A stretch of 15,021 bases of DNA from UBA1731 sp964440985 (GTDB taxonomy: Bacteria > Verrucomicrobiota > Kiritimatiellia > RFP12 > UBA1067). Under the pieces are notes generated by a model. That model was not told where the DNA came from and ran no database searches. It saw only the letters and a program-made list of their open reading frames with translations. Within the stretch, counting starts at the first letter, position 1; the number at the start of each line of letters is the position of its first letter. This document shows, in pieces, positions 6,901 through 13,561 of the stretch. The translations under genes were made by a program, and so were the position numbers. The stretch lies in the NCBI GenBank assembly GCA_964440985.1, contig CAYTWE010000050.1, positions 1-15,021 of the forward strand, in the 5' to 3' direction.

Positions 6901-7662
6901 CGGCCTCCCGCCCTTTCCGCCGCGTCCGCCCGTTCCCGAGGAATCCGTCTTGATCTGGTTCTGAGAAGCGTCCCACAGCGGTATCTCTATCACGCGGACA
7001 ATCGGATACGGTTCCTTCTCGTCTTCAAGCGGCTTCATCCAGAACGTAAGCTGCACCCGACGCGGTATGCAGTTGGAGGTGTCCCATGTGTCGCGCCAGT
7101 TCGCCTTCTCATCCTTGAACGGCTCAGACTTGTCCAGCACCCGGCAGTTGAACCCCTGCACATCCTCGCTCAGCACGAAATGATCCCAGTTGTCGAGATC
7201 TTCGTCGTCGAAATCCTCCGGACGGAACTTCGTCTCACCGATCACGTCGCAAACGAGGCCGCCATTGGCGTATGCGGCCACATCGCTCTTGCCAGGCTCT
7301 ACGACATACATGGATATGTGATGTGCAGACTTCGCAAAGCGCGAGTTCCGCCCGACGATGGCCGGGCCGAGCTTCGTCCAGGCTATCATGTCCGACTCAT
7401 CTGGACTGTTGCGCGGATTGCCATCCTCAAGCTGGAACCCGTCGGCGTCCGTTGCCTGTCCGCTCGTCGGGAAATAGGCGCTTCTGATGGCGCTCGTCAC
7501 CTGGGCAAGCGCATAGTCCGCCCGCTGAACGTTGTCCGCCATCTCCGTGGCAAGGTTCCAGTTGCGCACAACCGTATGAAAGGTCCAGGTTGATACGATC
7601 GTGAGAATCGAGAGGATCAGCACGGCGAGCATCAGCTCGACTATGGTGAATGCACTCTTCAC
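6889..7662 (-). CDS. gspJ: GspJ-like minor pseudopilin
   Basis: This is a 257-residue pseudopilin with a very short leader and the sequence FTIVELMLAVLILSILTIV, giving Phe+1 and Glu+5 of the class III signal. Position -1 is Ala rather than the usual Gly. The N-terminal helix anchors it in the inner membrane before assembly. The soluble part is acidic (FDDEDLDNWDHF) and ends with a glycine-rich tail. In type II secretion, GspJ packs with GspI and GspK at the pseudopilus tip. I assign J from gene order, size and the long soluble domain. Start choice: GTG at 7662 overlaps the gspI stop (GTGA) and follows GGAGG by eight bases. ATG at 7731 or 7677 would place 19-23 odd residues before the signal. 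Confidence 0.8.
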   Translation of the reverse strand: MKSAFTIVELMLAVLILSILTIVSTWTFHTVVRNWNLATEMADNVQRADYALAQVTSAIRSAYFPTSGQATDADGFQLEDGNPRNSPDESDMIAWTKLGPAIVGRNSRFAKSAHHISMYVVEPGKSDVAAYANGGLVCDVIGETKFRPEDFDDEDLDNWDHFVLSEDVQGFNCRVLDKSEPFKDEKANWRDTWDTSNCIPRRVQLTFWMKPLEDEKEPYPIVRVIEIPLWDASQNQIKTDSSGTGGRGGKGGRPGEG

Positions 7663-8162
7663 CGCTTCTTCCTCCATAGCGTGATTACGGTTGTCTCGCT
7701 GCGGTCTTGGCTGCGCCTCGCCCGTCCCCACCTTATCACGGTGCGTACGGTGTACAGATAGCCGCTGCGCTCAAGCTCCTCATCGTCAACTTCATCGACC
7801 GTCCGTTCGAACGTGTAGTGGTCAAGCTCCTCGCGGCGGTCACGCGAAAGGTCGTCCAGCTCAAGATCCTGCGCAAGCTTCAGCGCGTGCGTCTCCTCTA
7901 TGTTCAGCAGCTCGTTGTCTATCGGGTCGTCCGTGACCTGATCCGGGGACGGCAAAGGATACAGCGTCTCTCCAAGCATAAGCACGTACTGCGCCGTCTC
8001 GAATCCCTGCGTGGTGCGCATGATCTTCTGGCACTGCATGAACGCAGTGAGAAGCGCAACCAGGCCAAGCGACAGGATGATGGTTGCGCACATCACCTCA
8101 AGAAGCGTGAATCCGCCCTTTCGCCTATCGCCTGCGGCGTCTGCCGGCATAGCGCCCTCCAT
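7659..8162 (-). CDS. gspI: GspI-like minor pseudopilin
   Basis: The 167-residue protein has a class III prepilin signal, KGG then FTLLEVMCATIILSLGLVALL, with cleavage expected after Gly17 and Glu+5 at residue 22. The soluble part contains a long charged helix-rich stretch (LELDDLSRDRREELDHY) and ends in strands (YLYTVRTVIRWG). GspI is the minor pseudopilin that nucleates the I-J-K tip complex; identification rests on the FTLLEVM type signal and on its place between the H- and J-like genes. The start overlaps the end of gspH by 38 bp, with GGAGG just before the ATG. An in-frame ATG at residue 5 is also preceded by GGAGG and is possible. Its stop overlaps the gspJ GTG, indicating coupled translation. 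Confidence 0.82.
   Translation of the reverse strand: MEGAMPADAAGDRRKGGFTLLEVMCATIILSLGLVALLTAFMQCQKIMRTTQGFETAQYVLMLGETLYPLPSPDQVTDDPIDNELLNIEETHALKLAQDLELDDLSRDRREELDHYTFERTVDEVDDEELERSGYLYTVRTVIRWGRARRSQDRSETTVITLWRKKR
7671..7675 (-). promoter_or_regulatory. Shine-Dalgarno inside gspI that sets the gspJ GTG start
   Basis: GGAGG lies eight bases before the GTG at 7662, inside the last codons of gspI. It supports the GTG/TGA overlap start over upstream ATG codons. Confidence 0.65.
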
Positions 8163-8976
8163 CTTCCTCCGGATCCCCGACTGTGGCCTTGCCGCTGCGC
8201 GAGATGCTTATCGTAAAGCCCTCCGACGATTCGGATTCGCCCTCAAGGCGCACGGTCACCCTGTACGGATTGACGTTGCCGTTGGTCTCGTACGTGACGG
8301 ATACTGGCGGCTCGACCTCCTCTTCGAGTTCACCTTCAACCGGCTCACCATCGACCGTCTTCGGCTTCCGCTCCGGCTGTCTGAGCGAACGCGCCGCCGC
8401 CTGCCCCGGATCGAGCGGCTCACCGTCTTCGCCAAGGACTTCAACCGAAAACGTCACGCCGTCGTACTTGCCTTCCGTATCCTCCTTCGCCAGCACCTCA
8501 GGATCAAGCACCCTGCGGGTGTAGAAGAATCCGTCCTTCTCGTTGCGAGACGACGACGCACCCACGCCCGACATGGCCTTGGTCTCCGATCCCTGACGCT
8601 TCTTGCGTCCGCCCAGCGGAACGGAGCTCTCATCCTCATCCGCCGCCACGTACTCGGCGGCCGTGAGCGTGGTCTCTCCGTCCACTTCGCGGTATATCGG
8701 GTCAGATGGAGAGCCGACGTTCCCGGTTCCAGTCGCCTCGCCGGAGATGCGCACCTCGATCCTGCCGTCGTGGTGGTACGTCATCACCACAGGACGCTGC
8801 CGGAGAAGCGCGAGCGACGATGCGTAGCGAGACAGCTGGATGACGCCGCGCGTCGCCTCCTTCGCCTGGACTGCGCCGCGCCCGGAAGCCACGCTCATCA
8901 CGGATGTCGCAAGCATTATCACGATGATGCCTACGACTATCAGCACTTCGATGAGCGTGAATCCTGCGCGACGCAC
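8125..8976 (-). CDS. gspH: GspH-like pseudopilin with a long acidic insert
   Basis: This 283-residue protein starts with MRRAG then FTLIEVLIVVGIIVIMLATSV, a class III signal with cleavage after Gly5 and Glu+5 at residue 10. GspH-type minor pseudopilins usually have about 170-200 residues, so this one is long. The extra length is a low-complexity region, roughly residues 95-235, rich in Glu, Asp, Ser and Gly (SVPLGGRKKRQGSETKAMSG, PVEGELEEEVEPP). Later strands (PYRVTVRLEGESESSEGFTI) look like a GspH-fold closing sheet. The last residues are a run of arginines. The start is GTG at 8976, preceded by GGAGG nine bases upstream. It lies between gspG and gspI in the usual G-H-I-J order. The H call is by position; it could be another FimT/GspH-like pilin. 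Confidence 0.78.
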   Translation of the reverse strand: MRRAGFTLIEVLIVVGIIVIMLATSVMSVASGRGAVQAKEATRGVIQLSRYASSLALLRQRPVVMTYHHDGRIEVRISGEATGTGNVGSPSDPIYREVDGETTLTAAEYVAADEDESSVPLGGRKKRQGSETKAMSGVGASSSRNEKDGFFYTRRVLDPEVLAKEDTEGKYDGVTFSVEVLGEDGEPLDPGQAAARSLRQPERKPKTVDGEPVEGELEEEVEPPVSVTYETNGNVNPYRVTVRLEGESESSEGFTISISRSGKATVGDPEEDGGRYAGRRRRR

Positions 8977-8995
8977 CGCGAATGCCTCCGTCAGA

Positions 8996-9013
8996 CGACG
9001 CCGTCAGGCGTCG
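8996..9013. other. Perfect hairpin between gspG and gspH
   Basis: CGACGCC, a four-base loop and GGCGTCG form a 7-bp GC-rich stem within the 43-bp gap after the gspG stop. The word TGACGG occurs three times on the minus strand in this gap (at the stop, in the loop region and before the gspH ribosome site). No U-tract follows, so it may stabilise or process the gspG message rather than terminate it. Confidence 0.5.
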
Positions 9014-9019
9014 AAGCCG

Positions 9020-9436
9020 TCATTTCTTCTTTTCGACGTTCGTGATGTCGTCCTCAGTCCCGAACTCTCCGTCCGGTCCGGCCGACGTGATGAGCGGACG
9101 CTTCTTGCCGCGCCTCTCGAACTGTATCGGCGTACCCCACGGATCCTCCGTGCCGCCCTGCAGAAGCGCATCCTCGTCCTCCGTCTCCTGCGTGAGCGGT
9201 TCGAGGGAATCGGGATACTTGCCGCCGTGCTTCATGCTGTACGCGACAAGAGCCTCCTCGACATTCTTGATCTGGACGCGGGCCGAAGCGATGCGCGCCT
9301 CGTTCATCTTGCCGGTCACGTTCGGGATCAACACGGCGACCAGAAGGCCGATGATGCCGACCACAACCATGATTTCGATCAGCGTAAAGCCCTGCTCGGC
9401 CTTGCGCAGAATCTTCTTGACTTCATTCTTTTCCAT
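9020..9436 (-). CDS. gspG: GspG-type major pseudopilin
   Basis: The 138-residue protein is the best-marked component of the cluster. RKAEQG then FTLIEIMVVVGIIGLLVAVLIPNV gives the class III prepilin signal with cleavage after Gly16 and Glu+5 at residue 21; the helix both anchors the precursor and forms the pseudopilus core. NEARIASARVQIKNVEEAL and KYPDSLEPLT match GspG, as does DPWG (98-101) followed by SAGPDGEFGTEDDITN, the C-terminal calcium-site loop of major pseudopilins. It would be processed by a prepilin peptidase encoded elsewhere and polymerise into the secretion pseudopilus. Start choice: ATG at 9436 follows AGGAGGT by seven bases. ATG at 9493 would add 19 residues with no ribosome site. 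It follows gspF after 53 bp. Confidence 0.93.
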   Translation of the reverse strand: MEKNEVKKILRKAEQGFTLIEIMVVVGIIGLLVAVLIPNVTGKMNEARIASARVQIKNVEEALVAYSMKHGGKYPDSLEPLTQETEDEDALLQGGTEDPWGTPIQFERRGKKRPLITSAGPDGEFGTEDDITNVEKKK

Positions 9437-9443
9437 TCTCTTG

Positions 9444-9450
9444 ACCTCCT
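9444..9450 (-). promoter_or_regulatory. Strong Shine-Dalgarno of gspG
   Basis: AGGAGGT is seven bases before the ATG at 9436, the strongest ribosome site noticed in this cluster. This fits the need for the major pseudopilin in excess over the minor ones. Confidence 0.8.
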
Positions 9451-9489
9451 GTTTGTTTGACTGTCTAAACCGTATGCGGTCTCCGGCGA

Positions 9490-10587
9490 TCACCCGATTG
9501 CGTTGACCATTCCGAACACCGCCATGAGAATCGCAAGCACCACAAAGCCGAGCACCACCGCAACCGCAACGATCAGGATCGGCTCCAGCGCCGTCGTGAA
9601 CGCCGATATGCTCCGGTTCATGTCCTTCTCGTAGCGCATTCCTATGTGCTCAAGCGAAGCCGTCATGTTGCCGGCCCGTTCGCCCACCGCGAGCATGTCC
9701 GTCATCATCCGCGGAAATGCGCCGGACTGCGCCAGCGGGCCGGAGATGGACGTGCCGTCCGTCACCCGCTTCCGCGCATTCGCCAGCGCCGCGCCGATCA
9801 CCGCGTTGCCGCACGTCTCCTCCGCGATGCGCAGCGCATTGAGCACGTTCACGCCGTTCGCGAGAAGCGTCTTCAGCGTGAACGCGAGCGAAGCGTAGAT
9901 TCCGTTGGCGACTATGTTCTTTATCAGCGGCGTCTTCAGCTTGAGTCCGTCGAACTTCAGTTTGCCGTCCGGCGTCTCCTTCCATTTCCGGAACCACACC
10001 ACAAGCCCCACGGCGCACAGCGCCATCAGCCAGCCGTACCCGATCACGGCGTCGCTCATTCCGATGAGGATCCGCGTCGGAAGCGGAAGTGAGCCCCCCA
10101 TGGACGCAAACACCTTCTCGAAGAGCGGTATTATCCACACAAGCGCTCCGATCACGCCAATCACGCCAAGGGACAGCACTATGCACGGATATATCAGCGC
10201 CCCCTTAACCTTGCTGCGTATCGCGTCGTTCCGCTCGTAGTGATCCACAAGCCTGCGAAGCACCTCAATCATCGCGCCGGACGACTCACCGGCCTTTATC
10301 ATGTTGCCGTACAGCGGCTGGAACGTCTTCGGATGGTGCTTCACCGCCTCCGAGAACGACTCTCCGTTCACAATCCTGTCCGTGAGATCCTTGCAGACGA
10401 GACGCTGCGGCGACCCTTCATCACCCTGGTTCGCAAGCGCGCTCAGAGCCTGTCCGAGCGTCATGCCCGCCTCAAGAAGGTCTGCAAGCTCCCCCGTGAA
10501 GAGAAGGACGTCCGTCTCTTTCATCGCAGGTTCCTTGCCCTGCTTCCTTGCGGCGTTGCCGCCCCTTCTGGAGTGAACCTTTGCCAT
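9490..10587 (-). CDS. gspF: GspF/PilC-type inner-membrane platform protein
   Basis: The 365-residue polytopic protein has the duplicated T2SSF domain: first copy about 25-155 with IKAGESSGAM at 97-106, second about 230-358 with LAVGERAGNM at 299-308. Hydrophobic segments at about 131-155, 181-199 and 333-358 give the usual three membrane helices. GspF couples the cytoplasmic ATPase GspE to pseudopilus assembly. At 365 residues it is shorter than typical GspF (about 400), lacking most of the N-terminal linker; the first 20 residues are basic. An alternative start is ATG at 10524 (residue 22), preceded by AAGGA, giving 344 residues; the ATG at 10587 has GGAAG close by. No gspE lies beside it, which is unusual as E and F are normally adjacent. 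It is the first gene of the F-G-H-I-J run. Confidence 0.92.
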   Translation of the reverse strand: MAKVHSRRGGNAARKQGKEPAMKETDVLLFTGELADLLEAGMTLGQALSALANQGDEGSPQRLVCKDLTDRIVNGESFSEAVKHHPKTFQPLYGNMIKAGESSGAMIEVLRRLVDHYERNDAIRSKVKGALIYPCIVLSLGVIGVIGALVWIIPLFEKVFASMGGSLPLPTRILIGMSDAVIGYGWLMALCAVGLVVWFRKWKETPDGKLKFDGLKLKTPLIKNIVANGIYASLAFTLKTLLANGVNVLNALRIAEETCGNAVIGAALANARKRVTDGTSISGPLAQSGAFPRMMTDMLAVGERAGNMTASLEHIGMRYEKDMNRSISAFTTALEPILIVAVAVVLGFVVLAILMAVFGMVNAIG

Positions 10588-10617
10588 TTCGCTTCCGGCG
10601 GATTGTCGTAGTCATCG

Positions 10618-10648
10618 GCAGACGGACGGCGCGTGGCCGCCCGTCTGC
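10618..10648. other. Strong intergenic hairpin between serA and gspF
   Basis: GCAGACGG (10618-10625) pairs with CCGTCTGC (10641-10648), and an inner CGGC/GCCG stem closes the loop, giving about 12 pairs with one mismatch. It lies in the 69-bp gap after the serA stop. There is no T-run on the minus strand, and I see no good promoter in the gap, so the gsp genes may depend on readthrough from serA past this structure. Confidence 0.5.
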
Positions 10649-10656
10649 GATGCACG

Positions 10657-11823
10657 TCACTTGATGACGCGCACGCGAAGCACCGCTTCGCACTTCTTGA
10701 GTTCGGCGATCACCGTCTCCGGGATGGCGGTGTCGGTGTCGATGAGCGTATACGCGAAATCGCCGCGGCTCTTGTTGGCGATCGCGTCGATGTTCACCTT
10801 CGCCGCACCGAGTATGCTCGTGAACTGACCGATCATGTTCGCCTCGTTCCTGTGGCAGATCGCTACGCGGCCGGCCTTGTTCGGAACACCGAGCGAGCAG
10901 GCGGGATAGTTCACGGAGTTGACGATGTTCCCGTTTTCGAGATAGTCGCGCATCTCCTTCACCGCCATGACGGCGCAGTTGTCCTCAGCCTCCTCGGTGG
11001 ACGCGCCGAGATGCGGAATCACGATGCACCCCTTCTTGCCCGCAGTCGTGGCGTTCGGGAAGTCGGAGACGTACTTGCGCACCTTGCCGGATTCGATCGC
11101 GGCGAGCAGATCCTTCTCGTTCACGAGCGCGTCGCGGGCGGCGTTGACGATTATCACGCCGTTCTTCATCAACGCAAGCGTCTCGGCGTTGATCATGCCC
11201 TTGGTGGAATCGAGCGCCGGCACGTGGATCGTGATGAAGTCGCTTACGCTGTAGATCGCCTCCACGTTCTTGCAGCGCTTGACCGCCGGGCTGAGATTCC
11301 ATGCGGCGTCGACCGAGAGGTAGGGATCGTACCCGTAGACCTCCATGCCGAGGGCGACGGCGGCGTTCGCGACCTTCTGTCCGATCGCGCCAAGCCCGAT
11401 CACGCCAAGCTTCTTGCCCTGTATCTCAGTTCCGGCAAATGCCTTCTTCGCCTTTTCGGCCGTCTTGTTTATCGTCGCATCGGCGGCGTTCTCCTTCACC
11501 CACTCGATTCCGCCGACGATGTCGCGGGATGCGAGAAGCATGGCGGCGATCACAAGTTCCTTCACGCCGTTGGCGTTCGCGCCAGGGGTGTTGAACACAA
11601 CGATGCCCTTCTTCGCGTACTCCGCGTGCGGGATGTTGTTCACACCGGCGCCGGCGCGGGCAACCGCCAGCAGTCCGTCTCCCGGCGTCATCTCGTCCAT
11701 CTTCGCGCTGCGCACGAACACGGCATCGGCAGCAGCGAAGTCCTCGGTGCGCGCATAGCCGTCAGTCAGGTTTGCAAGCCCCACCTCCGCGATCGGATTG
11801 AGGCACATGTACTTGTAGTTCAT
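10657..11823 (-). CDS. serA: D-3-phosphoglycerate dehydrogenase, short ACT-domain type
   Basis: This 388-residue cytoplasmic enzyme oxidises 3-phosphoglycerate to 3-phosphohydroxypyruvate with NAD, the first step of serine synthesis. It has substrate-loop VRSA at 37-40, RAGAGVNNIP, the Rossmann motif LGVIGLGAIGQKVA (GxGxxG at 143-148) with Asp166 for NAD binding, catalytic Arg230 in NAARDALVN and His271 in PHLGASTEEAEDN. An ACT domain follows at about 318-388 (VAICHRNEANMIGQFTSILG), a usual site of serine feedback. The usual catalytic-triad stretch (ALDVFxxEP) is replaced by YVSDFPNATTAG, as I recall for this short bacterial subfamily. The leader has no strong Shine-Dalgarno. A candidate promoter lies about 65 bp upstream. 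No serC is visible in the window. Confidence 0.93.
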   Translation of the reverse strand: MNYKYMCLNPIAEVGLANLTDGYARTEDFAAADAVFVRSAKMDEMTPGDGLLAVARAGAGVNNIPHAEYAKKGIVVFNTPGANANGVKELVIAAMLLASRDIVGGIEWVKENAADATINKTAEKAKKAFAGTEIQGKKLGVIGLGAIGQKVANAAVALGMEVYGYDPYLSVDAAWNLSPAVKRCKNVEAIYSVSDFITIHVPALDSTKGMINAETLALMKNGVIIVNAARDALVNEKDLLAAIESGKVRKYVSDFPNATTAGKKGCIVIPHLGASTEEAEDNCAVMAVKEMRDYLENGNIVNSVNYPACSLGVPNKAGRVAICHRNEANMIGQFTSILGAAKVNIDAIANKSRGDFAYTLIDTDTAIPETVIAELKKCEAVLRVRVIK

Positions 11824-11887
11824 TGTTTCTGTTCTTTCTGTTGTAGAGTTTATCGTAGAAAGCTGGGCTTCATGCCCATGGCCGCAA

Positions 11888-11896
11888 AGTATAGCA
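11888..11896 (-). promoter_or_regulatory. Extended -10 promoter candidate of serA
   Basis: TGCTATACT on the minus strand is a TGn extension followed by a five-of-six -10 hexamer (11888-11893), about 65 bases before the serA ATG. No clear -35 hexamer precedes it; a direct repeat occupies that spacer. Confidence 0.5.
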
Positions 11897-11910
11897 CATT
11901 TTCACATTTT
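11895..11910. repeat. Two tandem CACATTTT copies beside the serA -10
   Basis: CACATTTT occurs twice head to tail (11895-11902 and 11903-11910), beginning at the TG extension of the serA promoter and filling the spacer. Its A/T-rich composition and placement could make it an operator or simply a bent spacer. Confidence 0.4.
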
Positions 11911-11948
11911 GAGTGTGCGGCGCAGGGTATGGCAGACCTAAGCCGAAG

Positions 11949-11969
11949 GGGCTGCTCTTCAACCAGCCC
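11949..11969. other. Short inverted repeat after the phosphoesterase gene
   Basis: GGGCTG and CAGCCC around a nine-base loop lie about 70 bases beyond the phosphoesterase stop. The minus strand continues with only a weak pyrimidine tract, so a terminator is possible but poorly supported. Confidence 0.25.
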
Positions 11970-12040
11970 AACAGCCATCAAATCTGGCGATCGGGCAATC
12001 ACGGACCTACGAACCGGACAACCCGCAAATCCCTTCTGCG

Positions 12041-13537
12041 TCAAGATAGTCCGCCGAAATGATTCTCCGCCTCAGCGGCAAGCGGCCTGCCGGCACGGCC
12101 AAAGGCGTTGCGCGGACGCACCTCGAAGCGAAGCGCATCGTGTCCGCCGCCAAGTTCCGACGTGGCGAACACGCACATCGCCAGACGACGATCACGCCGT
12201 TCGCTGCGGTAAATGTACGGCGAATAGACGCACTTCTCGCACACCGTTCGTTCAACGCCGCCTTTGATCCCGATCGCCTTCACGGCATAGTCGTAGGCGC
12301 GTGGCGCCGGGCCGGCGGACGGCGCGGACGGAAACATCACCACGTACTGGTCGGCCTTCGCGCCCGCACGGTTGGAGCCGTTCTTCAGGAACGTCACGGA
12401 CGCCTGCGCCCCCGCCGGCCACGCAGGCGCAGGGTCGAGCTTCGCCCGCCGCGCATGGTCGTACGGCTTTCCGGCAGTCCGCGCAAGCGGAACAATCCAG
12501 TCCGGCCCGACCTTCTCGTGCGTGTCCATGTCGAGCCGCTCCAGCACGATCGCGCCGCCGGAGACCGACATGAACATTCCGCCATGCCCGTCGCCCCATG
12601 TCGACGTCATCTTCATCTGCGGCGGATGCTGCGCGTTCTTCTTGAAATCCGTGATGCAGTAGCCGTTCTCGCGTCCGGGATGCTGGAGAAGGTAGCGGAG
12701 CGACGGAACCTCCACCGCCGTGAACGCGCCCTGCCAGATGCTCCGCTCGTCCGTCGCCTGAACGTGTCCATGCCCGCAGAACGCAAAGCAGTTCGGATAG
12801 TTCGCAAGGATCTTCGTGACGACGCCGGACTCCTGCCCCCAGACGTCCGGCCCGCCCGCCGTCCCGCGCAAAATGCGGTGCTGCGAATAGAAGAACGGTT
12901 TGGACGGATCAGGCTTGAGCGCCGCCAACGCCGTATCCACGCCCGGCACGACGTTTCCGTGCCGATCCACCGCCGGGTCGAGACACTGGTGGTTCCCCAG
13001 CACAAAAGTGTAGCCCTTGACGCGCTTCACCATGATGGGCGACCAGTCTTCGTGGAACGCCTTGCGCCATACCTCCTTGCGGTCGGCAAGAAAAATGGCG
13101 TCCCGGTCGATTTCCGCCTTGCGCCGCGCATAGTCCGGATGCCGGCTGTGGGCGTACCCGCCGTTGTCGTGATCGCCGAAATGGAACAGCTTCTCGATGT
13201 GCGCACCGTCCGAACGGCGGTTGTTCGGGAAAACCTTGTCCCATATCTCGCCCGCCCGGACGAGTTCGCTGATCAACCCGTAGTCTGCAATGTCGCCGCA
13301 CAGCAGCACGGCGTCCGCCTTGCGCGAATCGAAGTAGCGCAACGCCTTCTCGAACCGCACATCCGCAATCGGCGCGGAAGCCGTGATGTGGATGTCCGAG
13401 ATGACGCCAACCCTGAGGTTCGTCTTGCCGGACGTCTTTGCGTCCGCACCACACACGGTCTTTCCAAACCCGGCGGCGAACGCGGCGCCGAAGCCGATGA
13501 ACGTGCGCCGCCCTATTCCTGTGCAGTCCTGCGTCAT
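12041..13537 (-). CDS. Tat-exported calcineurin-like metallophosphoesterase
   Basis: The 498-residue protein begins with a twin-arginine signal (GRRTFIGFGAAFAAGFG at 9-25). Residues about 42-265 form the two-metal phosphoesterase domain: SDIH at 47-50, GDIADYG at 81-87, a variant GDHD at 121-124 where GNHD is usual, YSQH ending at His220, and GHGH at 255-258. A second GNH occurs at 181-183 in FVLGNHQ, but its spacing fits less well. About 270-498 is a beta-rich C-terminal region (SVTFLKNGSNRAGAKADQY) ending with LRFEVRPRNAFG, as in exported phosphoesterases that carry an extra C-terminal domain. The substrate cannot be read from sequence; phosphomono- or diesters outside the cytoplasm are likely. 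The start follows GGAGG by eight bases, and the gene is 24 bp after the preceding secreted-protein gene, so they are probably co-transcribed. Confidence 0.88.
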   Translation of the reverse strand: MTQDCTGIGRRTFIGFGAAFAAGFGKTVCGADAKTSGKTNLRVGVISDIHITASAPIADVRFEKALRYFDSRKADAVLLCGDIADYGLISELVRAGEIWDKVFPNNRRSDGAHIEKLFHFGDHDNGGYAHSRHPDYARRKAEIDRDAIFLADRKEVWRKAFHEDWSPIMVKRVKGYTFVLGNHQCLDPAVDRHGNVVPGVDTALAALKPDPSKPFFYSQHRILRGTAGGPDVWGQESGVVTKILANYPNCFAFCGHGHVQATDERSIWQGAFTAVEVPSLRYLLQHPGRENGYCITDFKKNAQHPPQMKMTSTWGDGHGGMFMSVSGGAIVLERLDMDTHEKVGPDWIVPLARTAGKPYDHARRAKLDPAPAWPAGAQASVTFLKNGSNRAGAKADQYVVMFPSAPSAGPAPRAYDYAVKAIGIKGGVERTVCEKCVYSPYIYRSERRDRRLAMCVFATSELGGGHDALRFEVRPRNAFGRAGRPLAAEAENHFGGLS

Positions 13538-13561
13538 CTCTTAATCCTCCCCGCGCTAAAC

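Larger units (their letters stand above)
11824..12040. other. 217-bp intergenic region upstream of serA
   Basis: It holds the serA leader, a candidate extended -10, a direct repeat over that promoter and a short inverted repeat (below). A 64-residue open frame on the minus strand spans it (11850-12044), but it has no ribosome site and overlaps the phosphoesterase stop, so I do not call it a gene. No tRNA-like fold was recognised. Confidence 0.5.

Noticed and set aside
11985..12040. Possible tRNA remnant, suggested by a GGTTCG word on the minus strand
   Set aside because: No acceptor, D or anticodon stems could be paired around it.
11850..12044. A 64-codon minus-strand frame upstream of serA
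   Set aside because: It has no Shine-Dalgarno, covers the probable serA promoter, overlaps the phosphoesterase end and has no recognisable motif.
10633..12267. A 544-codon plus-strand open frame
   Set aside because: It is antisense to serA and shows no domain; its product is compositionally biased.
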